In this document: one piece after another, positions 1 to 8,113 of the stretch
Position numbering within the stretch: position 1 is the first letter of the stretch
Layout: every line of letters begins with the position of its first letter
Source: Verrucomicrobiales bacterium
Lineage (GTDB): Bacteria > Verrucomicrobiota > Verrucomicrobiia > Verrucomicrobiales > DEV007
Assembly: GCA_029213065.1 (NCBI GenBank)
Contig: JARGPH010000005.1
Coordinates: 38,435 to 102,434, forward strand
Direction of reading: 5' to 3'
DNA length: 64,000 bases
Translations under genes and position numbers: made by a program
Notes under the pieces: generated by a model
The model's input: the letters and a program-made list of their open reading frames with translations, nothing else
What the model was told of the DNA's origin: nothing
Databases searched by the model: none

Positions 1-1202
1 AGGAAGCTGTGGCTCGCTCCGGGTATCCTGCCATTCTTCCATTCCGAGGGGCTCCGGACGTCGAGGATCTGGAGTTCGTCACCGGATTCTTTGACTTCGT
101 GAACGGTCATCTGAGGCACCTCGGAGAGGTGGTGCCCCGCCTGGTCCCATGCTGCCATTCCCCCGGCGAGGTAGCCTGTAAACCTGGTGTAGCCCGAACG
201 GATAAAGAACGAGGCTATTTTGTCCACATCGCTGTCGGACTCAAGCACGAGGAGAATGGGTTTGTCAGGATCGAGGAGCCATCCCGCCCAGACCGTAAGC
301 ATGGGAGATGTCTGGATGTTCATCGCTCCTTCGATATGTCCGCCTCCAAAGGCGAGTGTGTTTCGCGTGTCGATCAGCACCGAATTTCCCTCCTCGATTT
401 TTTCAACAAATGCGTCGGGAGTGAGGGCGGGAATGAGGGGAAGCCCGTCGAGGATCTCAGGCCCCTCCGCATTTACTTTTTTCATCCGCTGGTAGTAGGT
501 CGGTTCGGGCGGGGCGGTGGAAAGGGCGTGTTCGATCAACTCCTCCCTGTCCTTTTTCTTGAAGTAGGCGTTGTGGTCCAGCTCGTATCCGACTGTGCTT
601 TCGAGGCGGTCCCCAATGTCTGCACCGCAGGGCGATCCCGCGCCGTGAGAAGGGTAAATGATCACGCCCGGATCCAGTTTGGCGAAGTAATTGAAAAGGG
701 TGTCGTAGAGATCCGATGCGAGTTCTTCAGCGTTGTCGCCGAGCAAGTCAGGACGCCCTGCCGAATTCACAAAGAGCGAGTCGCCCGTAAAAACTCCGTA
801 GGGTTTGTCCTTTTCGACTTCTGCGATTTCATAGGAGAGGTGCTCCGGAGTGTGTCCGGGAGTGTGGCGTGCTGTGAGCGAGAGACTTCCGATTTCGTAG
901 CGATCCCCATCAGTGACGCCGACGACATCAAAGCCGTATTCGGCGCCTTCCTCGACACTGGCATAGATTTTCGCGGTCCCCGTCTGTGCCGCCAGTTCTC
1001 TGGCACCGCTCACGAGGTCGGCGTGGATGTGAGTCTCGAAAATATGAGTGATCGACACGCCGTGCTCCCGGGCGAGTTTGAGATAAACCTCAACGTCACG
1101 GCGAGGGTCGATAATCGCGACACTGCCCACTGCGTCGTCTCCGATCAGGTAAGAGAGCTCTGCGATTCCTTCGGTTTGAATGCGTTCGAAAATGATAGCC
1201 AT
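1..1202 (-). CDS. MBL-fold metallohydrolase with C-terminal rhodanese domains (3-prime end cut by window edge)
   Basis: The minus-strand frame is open from an ATG at 1202 to the window edge, so the C-terminus is missing. The N-terminal metallo-beta-lactamase fold shows the metal-binding motif THIHADLVSG, then HTPGHTPEHLSY, GDSLFVNSAGRPDL and SHGAGSPCG. This pattern belongs to the ETHE1/persulfide-dioxygenase-like subgroup, where such enzymes oxidise glutathione persulfide or handle sulfane sulfur. Two rhodanese-like domains follow. The first (VLIDTRNTLAFGGGHIEGA) has ILLVLESDS where the catalytic Cys loop is expected, so it looks inactive. The second begins LQILDVRSPSEWKNGRIPGA and is truncated before its catalytic site. 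No signal peptide is seen, so the protein is probably cytoplasmic. The weak purine run AGAGAG precedes the start. The gene is divergent from the cytochrome gene at 1503. The family assignment is firm; the substrate is inferred. Confidence 0.85.
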   Translation of the reverse strand, partial: MAIIFERIQTEGIAELSYLIGDDAVGSVAIIDPRRDVEVYLKLAREHGVSITHIFETHIHADLVSGARELAAQTGTAKIYASVEEGAEYGFDVVGVTDGDRYEIGSLSLTARHTPGHTPEHLSYEIAEVEKDKPYGVFTGDSLFVNSAGRPDLLGDNAEELASDLYDTLFNYFAKLDPGVIIYPSHGAGSPCGADIGDRLESTVGYELDHNAYFKKKDREELIEHALSTAPPEPTYYQRMKKVNAEGPEILDGLPLIPALTPDAFVEKIEEGNSVLIDTRNTLAFGGGHIEGAMNIQTSPMLTVWAGWLLDPDKPILLVLESDSDVDKIASFFIRSGYTRFTGYLAGGMAAWDQAGHHLSEVPQMTVHEVKESGDELQILDVRSPSEWKNGRIPGASHSF

Positions 1203-1502
1203 AGTGACTCTCTATTGCAGCAAAAGGAAGGCCATCGGGTTGTTTGGGGTTGTATCGGATTGATTTACAGATGGTTATGAGTGTTTTGACGGAGCGGGGT
1301 CGCGCGGGAATACTTGCGTATTGCAGTATGCAGATTGCATGATGCATTTCATAGGCAGTTGACGCACAGGAAGTCATTCGTCCAGAGCGTCCGCGGAATG
1401 GGGTGTGTTTCAAAACGAGTGACAAACCGCGGGGCTAGGCGAACATCACGTGGATCAGTGTGTTGTTAGTGGCGTCTGAGGGGATATGACTAGGCAGGTT
1501 TC
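1203..1502. other. Divergent intergenic region with short inverted repeats
   Basis: About 300 bases separate the divergent MBL/rhodanese and cytochrome genes. I see no gene here; open frames crossing it are shadows. It contains a small hairpin (AATAC, loop TTGC, GTATT at 1309-1322) and an odd-centred 11-base palindrome TGCATGATGCA at 1336-1346. The palindrome has the same geometry as a one-base-centre operator, so this may be a promoter region, but no -35/-10 pair is convincing. Confidence 0.3.
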
Positions 1503-4500
1503 ATGAATCAATTTCGGTTACATTTTCAAAGCGCTTCGATTCGACCGTTTTCCGGTCGTGTGCGGGGAGGTCTGACTTCAGGGCTGAGCCTGTGGTTGCT
1601 GGCTTTCGTGGCTTTCAGCGGCGTGAATTTTGCTGCGGCTGAAGAGGGGAAAACACCTACCTGGAATGAAGTGGTTCCGATCCTCGATAAATACTGCTTT
1701 CAGTGCCATGGCGGCGAGAAAACCAAGGGGGAGGTTGATTTAAAGGCACTTGAGGGGAATCCAGAGGTCGCGGGCCATTTTGCCTTCTGGGAGGACGTGG
1801 CGTTTGCAATCGAAGATGAGGAGATGCCCCCGGTGGACGATCCTCAACCCAGCGAAGCGGAGAAAAAATTGCTCACCCGATGGCTTGATGCCTCCCTCGA
1901 TGCGGTCGCGCAGGCCAATGCGGGCGATCCCGGTGAGGTCACGGTTCGACGCCTCACCAATGTGGAATACGACAATACGATCCGCGATATCACGGGAATT
2001 GATTTTGGCCTGTCGAAAAAATTTCAGCCCGACGGCGGCGGCGGGGAGGGGTTTTCCAATGTCGGCGATGTTCTTTTCGTTAATCCGCAGCAGCTCGACA
2101 GCTACCTTTCCGCGGCGCGTTACCTCACTGACCGCGCTTCGATTTTGCCCGGTCGGGGTGTGAATTTCCGGAAAGAGCGAGTCGGGCTCCGCAGCGCGAT
2201 GCAGTTCAAGGCGGAGGCAGAGCAGAGTCTTTACATTTGGTATCAGAAAATGGCTGCACCCCATCTGCCGAAGGATGGCGAAGACCGACGCGGTGATGAA
2301 TACATGCTCGCGGCCTGGAAATACAAGCACCGGGAAAAGACCGGTGCAGGGTCTCTCGACCAGCTCGCGAAAGAGGCCGGGCTTTCGGCTGCGTTTCTCA
2401 GCAACTGGTGGGAATTGCTCAACATCAAAACGACCAAATCAAGATTTCTGGACATGATTGTCGGTCCGTGGAATCAGCTTCCGGGTCCGGCGGCGGACAA
2501 GCCGAAAGAAGTGCCTGACACAGTTAAAAAAGCGATCGCAGGCATCGAGGCGCGTCATCTTTCCTGGAACAAACGCGAAGGGGAAGGCTGGGTGCGGACG
2601 CAGCGTCGCCAGCAGGATTCGGACGGGCTCCGTAATCGGGCGATCAACGTGACGATTCATAAAGGAGAGCCCATTCACGTTGTGGCGGGCGACTTTGGCG
2701 ACGGCGGTAAAGGGGATCTCATCGTTTTCGATTCGATCACGATTAAGGAACCGAAGCAAAAGGCGATTCACTACGTCGATTGGCTCAAGAAGCGGCTCGC
2801 GACGAATCGGGAACAGCTTAAGAAACTGAAGGCTGACTCGAAAGCAGATCCGAAAGTGAAATCGAAGGAGCTCGCGGGACTTGAGAAAACGGTTCGGGAT
2901 GGTGAAAAGGTTATCGGTCTTTTCGGCAAGCATCCCCTGGGGAAAAAAGTTTCACCTCACATGCTGGTGGTTCAGGCTCCGGCGGTGATTACGCTTCCCT
3001 GTGGGGTTCAGTCTCTCGTCCGCGCAAGTGCGCGGCTGGAAATGGACCAGCCCGATGTCGATGCCGCCTCTCATCAGTGGACTGTGACCGGCAGTTCTCC
3101 GCCGGATCCGAAAGCGATTATTCCCGGTGCTCTTGTGATTTATAAAAGAAGCACGCCGATCGCCCGGACGATCATGGGCGAGTTTTCGCGGATGAAAGCG
3201 GCCTTTCCGGACGAGTATAATCGCCTTCTTGAGGAGGTTTCCCGGAACTATCTGCGCGGCGGAAAAGGGATGGGCGTCTATTATTTAAACGACGAACAAC
3301 TACGCGCTACCCTGACGGACTGGGGGCGCACCGAACACGAGCGAATGCTGCGTGACTGGGCACTGCTGAAAAATCCGAAGCCAAACGAAAAGACCAGCAA
3401 AGAGATTGATCAGGGGATCATGGCGCACGTGCACTGGTGGGCGCACCGGGCCTGGCGTCGGGATCTTACGAGCGAGGATCGCAAGGCGCTCACTGCGATT
3501 TACGATGCGGCGAGAGCTCGTGATATGGATTCGGAAACGGCGGCGCGTGAAGTGCTCACTCAGGTTTTTGTTTCGCCGGAATTTCTCTTCAAGCTGGAAG
3601 GTGGGGAGGAGCCCGGCATTCACCCCGTCTCTCCCTGGGAACTCGCTTCCCGTCTCAGTTATTTGCTCTGGGCGTCCACTCCCGACACGATTTTACTGGA
3701 TGCCGCGAGGGACGGAAGTCTTATGACGCCTGAAGGTCGCGCCGCCCAGGTCAAGCGGATGCTTCGCAGCAAAAAGGCGGAGGCACTCGCCGGTGAATTT
3801 GCAGGGCAGTGGCTCGAGTTTCACGGGTTCACGGAGCACAATTCGGTCGATGAGAAAACCTTCCCCGAGTTCACTCCGGAACTGCGGGCCGACATGCTCA
3901 AGGAGTCGGAGGCGTTCTTCGCTCATCTCATTCGCGAAGACCTTCCGGTGCGGGAAGTTCTCATGGCTGAATACACTTTTCTCAATGAGCGCCTCGCGAA
4001 ACATTACGGTGTTCCCGGCGTTTCCGGTGGCGAGTTTCGCAAGGTGCCTGTCGCCAAGTATCAACGCGGTGGGCTCCTTGGTATGGGCAGTATTCTCACG
4101 AAGACCTCTTTCCCGCAGCGGACCAGTCCCGTCCTGCGGGGGAACTGGCTCCTCAACGCGGTTCTCGGCCAGCCGACACCACCGCCGCCACCTGACGTCC
4201 CTGAACTTGAAGCGATTGTCGGAGCCAAAACGCTGCGCGAAAAGCTGGAGCTGCACCGGGAGGACAAGGCTTGCGCTTCCTGTCACGAAAAACTCGATCC
4301 GCTCGGTTTCGCTCTCGAGGGATTTGATGCGATCGGCCGATTCCGAAGCAAAGACGAATCCGGTATTCCCATCGACGATCTCGGGACCTTGAAAGACGGG
4401 ACCGAATTGAAAGGAATCGCCGGTCTCCGTGATTATCTCGCAGAAAACGATGCCGATTTTTATGAACTTTTCGCGAAAAAGCTCATCGGATATGCCACGG

Positions 4501-4652
4501 GACGCAGCCTCATTGCAACCGACCGTGAGCTCGTTGAAAAGATTCGTAAACGCCTTCAGGCGGGAGAGGGGCGTTTTTCCGACGGCATTCTCACGATGGT
4601 GGAAAGCCGCCAGTTTCTTTCCCGCCGAAACGAAGTTACCCTTTCTGATTAG
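1503..4652 (+). CDS. Secreted planctomycete-type cytochrome c protein (DUF1587/1595/1592/1588/1585)
   Basis: This 1049-residue exported protein begins with a long signal sequence (hydrophobic core LSLWLLAFVAFSG, probable cleavage near FAAAEE). The heme-binding motif CFQCHG lies in the N-terminal PSCyt1-like domain near residue 65. DUF1587 (VRRLTNVEYDNTIRDITG) follows, then a long insert with lysine-rich helices, DUF1595 (AWRRDLTSEDRKAL), DUF1592 (LASRLSYLLWASTPD), DUF1588 (RTSPVLRGNWLLNAVLG, PTPPPPPDVP) and DUF1585 (FAKKLIGYATGRSLIATDRE). A second CxxCH motif, CASCHEKLDPLG, suggests two hemes. The architecture is standard for Planctomycetota/Verrucomicrobiota but its biochemical role is unknown. 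The gene is followed 17 bases later by a DUF1552 gene, the usual partner. At 1049 residues it is longer than the paralogue at 13692, mainly through the central insert. Confidence 0.9.
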   Translation: MNQFRLHFQSASIRPFSGRVRGGLTSGLSLWLLAFVAFSGVNFAAAEEGKTPTWNEVVPILDKYCFQCHGGEKTKGEVDLKALEGNPEVAGHFAFWEDVAFAIEDEEMPPVDDPQPSEAEKKLLTRWLDASLDAVAQANAGDPGEVTVRRLTNVEYDNTIRDITGIDFGLSKKFQPDGGGGEGFSNVGDVLFVNPQQLDSYLSAARYLTDRASILPGRGVNFRKERVGLRSAMQFKAEAEQSLYIWYQKMAAPHLPKDGEDRRGDEYMLAAWKYKHREKTGAGSLDQLAKEAGLSAAFLSNWWELLNIKTTKSRFLDMIVGPWNQLPGPAADKPKEVPDTVKKAIAGIEARHLSWNKREGEGWVRTQRRQQDSDGLRNRAINVTIHKGEPIHVVAGDFGDGGKGDLIVFDSITIKEPKQKAIHYVDWLKKRLATNREQLKKLKADSKADPKVKSKELAGLEKTVRDGEKVIGLFGKHPLGKKVSPHMLVVQAPAVITLPCGVQSLVRASARLEMDQPDVDAASHQWTVTGSSPPDPKAIIPGALVIYKRSTPIARTIMGEFSRMKAAFPDEYNRLLEEVSRNYLRGGKGMGVYYLNDEQLRATLTDWGRTEHERMLRDWALLKNPKPNEKTSKEIDQGIMAHVHWWAHRAWRRDLTSEDRKALTAIYDAARARDMDSETAAREVLTQVFVSPEFLFKLEGGEEPGIHPVSPWELASRLSYLLWASTPDTILLDAARDGSLMTPEGRAAQVKRMLRSKKAEALAGEFAGQWLEFHGFTEHNSVDEKTFPEFTPELRADMLKESEAFFAHLIREDLPVREVLMAEYTFLNERLAKHYGVPGVSGGEFRKVPVAKYQRGGLLGMGSILTKTSFPQRTSPVLRGNWLLNAVLGQPTPPPPPDVPELEAIVGAKTLREKLELHREDKACASCHEKLDPLGFALEGFDAIGRFRSKDESGIPIDDLGTLKDGTELKGIAGLRDYLAENDADFYELFAKKLIGYATGRSLIATDRELVEKIRKRLQAGEGRFSDGILTMVESRQFLSRRNEVTLSD

Positions 4653-4669
4653 ATACCTCACCGACACCG

Positions 4670-6025
4670 ATGACTTCTATAAATCGCTCTCGAAATTCCC
4701 GCCGACTCTTCCTGCGTAACGCCGGTATTGCTTTCGGGCTTCCGTGGTTGGAATCCATGAACGCCTGGGGTAGCACAGCAGGGAAAAACGCCGCTGCGAA
4801 TGAAGCGCCCCGTCGCTTCGCGACGCTCTTCATGGGCAACGGCGTGAACCCTCATCACTGGGGAGCAACCAATACCGATCACGGGATGGAGCTGATGAAA
4901 ACGCTCTCTCCGCTCGAGCCGGTTAAGGATCGCCTTCTCGTCATGAAAGGGCTCTGGAATCCCACGACGATCGAAGGTCCCGGAGGTCACTACCCGAAGA
5001 TGAATGTTCTCTCGGGCCTGACCGTGAAACAAACCACGACCGATGTCCAAGTCGGGACGACGATGGATCAGGTCATGGCGAAGGAGATTGGCCACAACAC
5101 GCCGATGCCCAGCATTGTCCTCGGAACCGAGCCGCCGCGTTACAGCACCGACAGCGGATTCACTTCGCTTTACTCCGCCTACATTTCCTGGAGTAGCCCG
5201 ACGACTCCGGCACCCAAGGAAATTTACCCGCAGCAGGCATTCGATCAGCTTTTTGATGACGGCAGCAAACGTCGCCGCGACAAGAGCGTTCTCGACCTCG
5301 TGCTTTCCGACGCGAAGAGCCTTCGTGGCAAAGTGAGCAGCCGCGACGCGCAAAAGCTCGACGAATATTTTACCTCGGTTAGGGAGCTCGAACAGCGTAT
5401 CGAACGATCCGAGAAAGCTTCTCAAAGCGAAACCGCCGGACAAGGCTGGCAGCCGAGTGTGACGAAGCCGACCTTCGCGCGGCCTGAAGCGGGGATTCCT
5501 AACGACGTTCGGGATCACCTCAAACTCCAGCTCGACATCATGGTCCTCGCCTTCCAAATGGATCGCACCCGCATCGCATCAATGATGCTGAACAACGATC
5601 TTTCGCAGATGAATTTCGGTGGCTTTCTGGACAACGTCAAAGGCGGCATTCACGAGCTTTCCCACCACGCGGGTAACGAGGAACGCCTCGGGATGTATCA
5701 GCGGGTCAATCAGTATCACATGCAGTTGCTCAGCGAGACGCTTCAGAAAATGGATAACACCGACGAGGGCGAACGCTCCCTCCTCGACAACAGTATGATT
5801 CTGTTCTGCTCCAGTCTCTGGGATGGAAATGCTCACGACTCACGTCAGCTCCCTGTCCTCCTCGCCGGCGGCGGGGGAGGCACGATCAAAGGCGGTCGCA
5901 TGCTCGATTACAGCAAACAGGAAAACCGGAAACTCTGTCGTCTCCACCTCGCGGTGATGGACCGCATGGGCGTGAAGACCGATCACTTCGGTGATGCGGA
6001 CACCGCCCTGCCGGAGCTTGGGTGA
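4670..6025 (+). CDS. DUF1552 family exported protein
   Basis: This 451-residue protein has a twin-arginine-like N-terminus (NSRRLFLRNAGIAFGLPWLE), typical of DUF1552 proteins. Recognisable family features are FATLFMGNGVNPHHWG near the N-terminus, the central SSRDAQKLDEYFTSVRELE helix and the C-terminal stretch NSMILFCSSLWDGNAHDSRQ followed by PVLLAGGGGGTIKGG. The family is related to the alkaline-phosphatase-like DUF1501 group but its activity is unestablished. It lies 17 bases after the cytochrome gene and is probably cotranscribed with it. Such pairs are thought to act together outside the cytoplasm, which remains inference. Start choice: the ATG at 4670 places the RR motif ten residues in. 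Confidence 0.9.
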   Translation: MTSINRSRNSRRLFLRNAGIAFGLPWLESMNAWGSTAGKNAAANEAPRRFATLFMGNGVNPHHWGATNTDHGMELMKTLSPLEPVKDRLLVMKGLWNPTTIEGPGGHYPKMNVLSGLTVKQTTTDVQVGTTMDQVMAKEIGHNTPMPSIVLGTEPPRYSTDSGFTSLYSAYISWSSPTTPAPKEIYPQQAFDQLFDDGSKRRRDKSVLDLVLSDAKSLRGKVSSRDAQKLDEYFTSVRELEQRIERSEKASQSETAGQGWQPSVTKPTFARPEAGIPNDVRDHLKLQLDIMVLAFQMDRTRIASMMLNNDLSQMNFGGFLDNVKGGIHELSHHAGNEERLGMYQRVNQYHMQLLSETLQKMDNTDEGERSLLDNSMILFCSSLWDGNAHDSRQLPVLLAGGGGGTIKGGRMLDYSKQENRKLCRLHLAVMDRMGVKTDHFGDADTALPELG

Positions 6026-6332
6026 GGTGCGATACGCTTGGGTTCGAGAGGGGTGGCGGCGAGTGCCAACGAGTGGCTGACGGAGCCCGTGTTCTACCCG
6101 TTTTAGAGCTCATCGTCATTCGATCCGATAGGCAGGGCGCTCCACTCGCCTGGCGCTCGCCACTACTTCAGACTCCCGCTGGAGGGCGAAGTGCAATGCT
6201 CCATGCACTTACGTGCGGAGTCTCGGTTGGCAGCAGGATGCAGCCACTCTTTGGCTTTTTTGACTTCGTAGCCCTAACGGGAGAATTAAATTTCCGCTCG
6301 CCAATCCTGTGAAACTGTGAAACTGTGTTTCT
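6026..6332. other. Intergenic stretch, no gene recognised
   Basis: This 307-base stretch between the DUF1552 gene and the toxin-antitoxin pair has only shadow-like open frames on both strands. One clear feature is a hairpin with a perfect 7-base stem, AAGTGCA (6189-6195) and TGCACTT (6204-6210), around an 8-base loop. No T-run follows it, so it is not a standard terminator. Confidence 0.3.
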
Positions 6333-6593
6333 ATGAAGAATGTCACCGTTTCATTGGAGGATGAGCTTTATCGCCGTTCGCGCGTGGCAGCTGCGGAATC
6401 GGATACTTCTGTGACCGCACTGGTGCGTGAGTTTTTGACAGAATACACCGCTTCGGGAAAGAGCGGTGCTGACGGACATCACGCTTCCAGCCAATCCGAC
6501 AAAGTATTGGAGATCATTGCGAAAATGCGTAAACGCCATCCTAACTTCACAGCGGATAACCTCCTCACTCGTGACGAGATTCATTCCCGTTGA
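6333..6593 (+). CDS. Ribbon-helix-helix antitoxin-like protein (VapB-type)
   Basis: This 86-residue protein starts MKNVTVSLEDELYRRSRVAA, the beta-strand plus helix of a ribbon-helix-helix DNA-binding domain, followed by ESDTSVTALVREFL as the second helix. The C-terminal half (KVLEIIAKMRKRHPNFTAD) is charged and suits binding to a toxin. It overlaps or abuts the PIN-domain gene downstream, the normal antitoxin-first order. By family knowledge it would bind the PIN toxin and repress its own promoter. No operator palindrome was obvious upstream. Confidence 0.75.
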   Translation: MKNVTVSLEDELYRRSRVAAAESDTSVTALVREFLTEYTASGKSGADGHHASSQSDKVLEIIAKMRKRHPNFTADNLLTRDEIHSR

Positions 6594-6604
6594 GCCGACG
6601 GTCC

Positions 6605-7015
6605 ATGAACTTCGTCGACACCAATATCTTGATCTATGCCTTTGGGCAGGATGACGGATCAGGGCGTCCCGATATGGCGAGGGAAATCATCGGGAAAGGG
6701 GATCTCGCCTTTTCGATTCAAGTGTTCCAGGAGTTTTTCTTTCAGGCCACTCATAAGCGTAGGAAGGAGCCGCTTTCGTCAGACGAAGCCCTCGAAGTGA
6801 TTACCTCACTCGCTGCATTTCCTGTGCAGAGTAACGACCTTCCGCTGTTTCGCGAAGCGGTCGCGATTCAAAAACGATTCCAGACTTCATTTTGGGATGC
6901 CAATATTCTTGCTGCAGCGAAGCGGTTGGGTTGCGGTGTGGTTTATTCGGAAGATTTGAATGCGGGGCAGGATTTTGGTGGAGTTTCGGTCGTGAATCCT
7001 TTTACGGTCAAGTAA
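6605..7015 (+). CDS. PIN-domain ribonuclease toxin (VapC-like)
   Basis: This PIN-domain protein of 136 residues begins MNFVDTNILIYAFGQDDG, with the first acidic residue in VDTN. The other conserved acidic positions are visible in FQEFFFQA (Glu), SFWDANILAAA (Asp) and VYSEDLN (Glu/Asp). I chose the ATG at 6605 because PIN domains begin just before the DTN strand. An alternative TTG at 6590 overlaps the antitoxin stop and would add five residues. PIN toxins cut RNA (often tRNA or rRNA) unless bound by the antitoxin. The last eight bases overlap the convergent LacI gene. The pair looks intact, since all catalytic residues are present. Confidence 0.8.
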   Translation: MNFVDTNILIYAFGQDDGSGRPDMAREIIGKGDLAFSIQVFQEFFFQATHKRRKEPLSSDEALEVITSLAAFPVQSNDLPLFREAVAIQKRFQTSFWDANILAAAKRLGCGVVYSEDLNAGQDFGGVSVVNPFTVK

Positions 7016-8048
7016 CCTCCCGCACACTGGCTCCGTCGACCCATTGTGGTGGTGTCATGATCTGACGTGGCACTTCGGGGACGCCGTGTTCGTGTTGTGA
7101 AAGTTGCGAGACAAGAATGTCGACGGCGGCGGCAGCGAGGTGGTCGCGGCGCTGGTAGATTCCGGCGAGATGACTCATTTTCGGCGTCCAGTCGTGGGCG
7201 ACGAACCCGATGTCTTCGGGGACGCCGAGACCGAGTTGTTTGAGCCAGTCGGGCACGTGAGTGTCAAAGGTGATGAGTGCGTCGGGTTGGTGCTCGTTGA
7301 ACCACTTTTCGAAGGTGTCGAAGCCGAGGCTGATGTCATTGTCAGGAAAAAGAAGAAGGGGGACGCGGTTCGCGGTTGGGAGGCTCAGTTGCCAGTGAAA
7401 GAGGCCGCCGGTGTAACCGAACTGTGAGCGATTCACGATCCACTGGGTCACCGCGACGCCGATACGCTCATAGCCGCGCGCACTGAGTTGTTCCGCCGCC
7501 ATTTGAATGCCGAGGGTCATGTTGCCGGCGCACATGTGAAGGGCGGGTTCCTCCATGGCGTTGCCGAATTTCACAGCCGCGAACGGAGAGTAGTCGATTT
7601 CGGCGCAGGGAAGTTGCGTGCTTTGTGGCGAAACGATCACGGCCTCGATCCCACGGGCGCGGAGCACCTGTTGGAGGCGCTTCGGGGTGAGCCCGTCTCT
7701 CCCCAGGAAAAATTCTTCGACCGCGTAGCCATGTCCGTGCGCCCGGCTGCGAATATCTTCGATGGGGACATACTGGTAGGAGGGCCCGAGAAGTCCGTCT
7801 TCGGGCAAATCTTCGCGAATTACCGCGATGACGGCGCGCAGCCCGATTTTCTTCCGGCTGCGCACATTCTGCATGAGCCGTGCGAGGTGGGGATCGGGTT
7901 CGTATCCGAGTGTCTCCGCAGCCTCGAGGACCCGCTGCCGCGTCGTTTCAGCGACTTTTGGGGCTCCCCGGAGGACCCGGGAAACGGTCATCGTGGAGAC
8001 TCCGGTGGAGCGGGCGATGTCTTGAAGGGATACGGATTTGGACGGCAC
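7008..8048 (-). CDS. LacI-family transcriptional regulator
   Basis: This 346-residue regulator starts with a classic LacI helix-turn-helix and hinge (VSLQDIARSTGVSTMTVSRV, then TRQRVLEAAETLGYEPDPHL). The remainder is a periplasmic-binding-protein-like sensor domain with IGVAVTQW, DALITFDTHVPDWL and ICPEDIGF-like elements (here VPEDIGFVAHDW). It would bind a sugar-type effector. The gene is divergent from the giant propeller protein gene at 8114, with a 65-base gap holding a perfect palindromic operator 3 bases upstream of the regulator start. This implies autoregulation and control of the divergent gene. Its 3-prime end overlaps the PIN gene by eight bases. Confidence 0.9.
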   Translation of the reverse strand: MPSKSVSLQDIARSTGVSTMTVSRVLRGAPKVAETTRQRVLEAAETLGYEPDPHLARLMQNVRSRKKIGLRAVIAVIREDLPEDGLLGPSYQYVPIEDIRSRAHGHGYAVEEFFLGRDGLTPKRLQQVLRARGIEAVIVSPQSTQLPCAEIDYSPFAAVKFGNAMEEPALHMCAGNMTLGIQMAAEQLSARGYERIGVAVTQWIVNRSQFGYTGGLFHWQLSLPTANRVPLLLFPDNDISLGFDTFEKWFNEHQPDALITFDTHVPDWLKQLGLGVPEDIGFVAHDWTPKMSHLAGIYQRRDHLAAAAVDILVSQLSQHEHGVPEVPRQIMTPPQWVDGASVREVT

Positions 8049-8050
8049 GA

Positions 8051-8063
8051 TGTTATCATAACA
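8051..8063. promoter_or_regulatory. Probable LacI-family operator
   Basis: TGTTATCATAACA is a perfect inverted repeat of two 6-base arms (TGTTAT/ATAACA) around one central base. It begins three bases upstream of the LacI regulator start and 51 bases upstream of the divergent propeller gene. Palindromes of this size in a regulator-target divergent gap are usual for LacI-family binding sites. An odd centre differs from the common central CG. The assignment is inference from position and symmetry. Confidence 0.6.
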
Positions 8064-8113
8064 CCAGTTGGGCAGTTGTCATCGTCCATGAAATCCAGTC
8101 CAGTCACGATTGT

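Noticed and set aside
9-1280. A 423-residue plus-strand open frame at the left edge
   Set aside because: It lies opposite the MBL/rhodanese gene, has no recognisable domain and is Cys/Arg-rich; the minus-strand reading has all expected motifs.
6180-6215. Hairpin AAGTGCA/TGCACTT as a transcription terminator
   Set aside because: No T-run on either strand after the stem; left as an unexplained inverted repeat.
7880-8113. Upstream extension of the giant propeller protein
   Set aside because: The frame is open, but this part is antisense to the LacI gene and crosses its operator; the ATG at 8114 is followed by a proper signal peptide.
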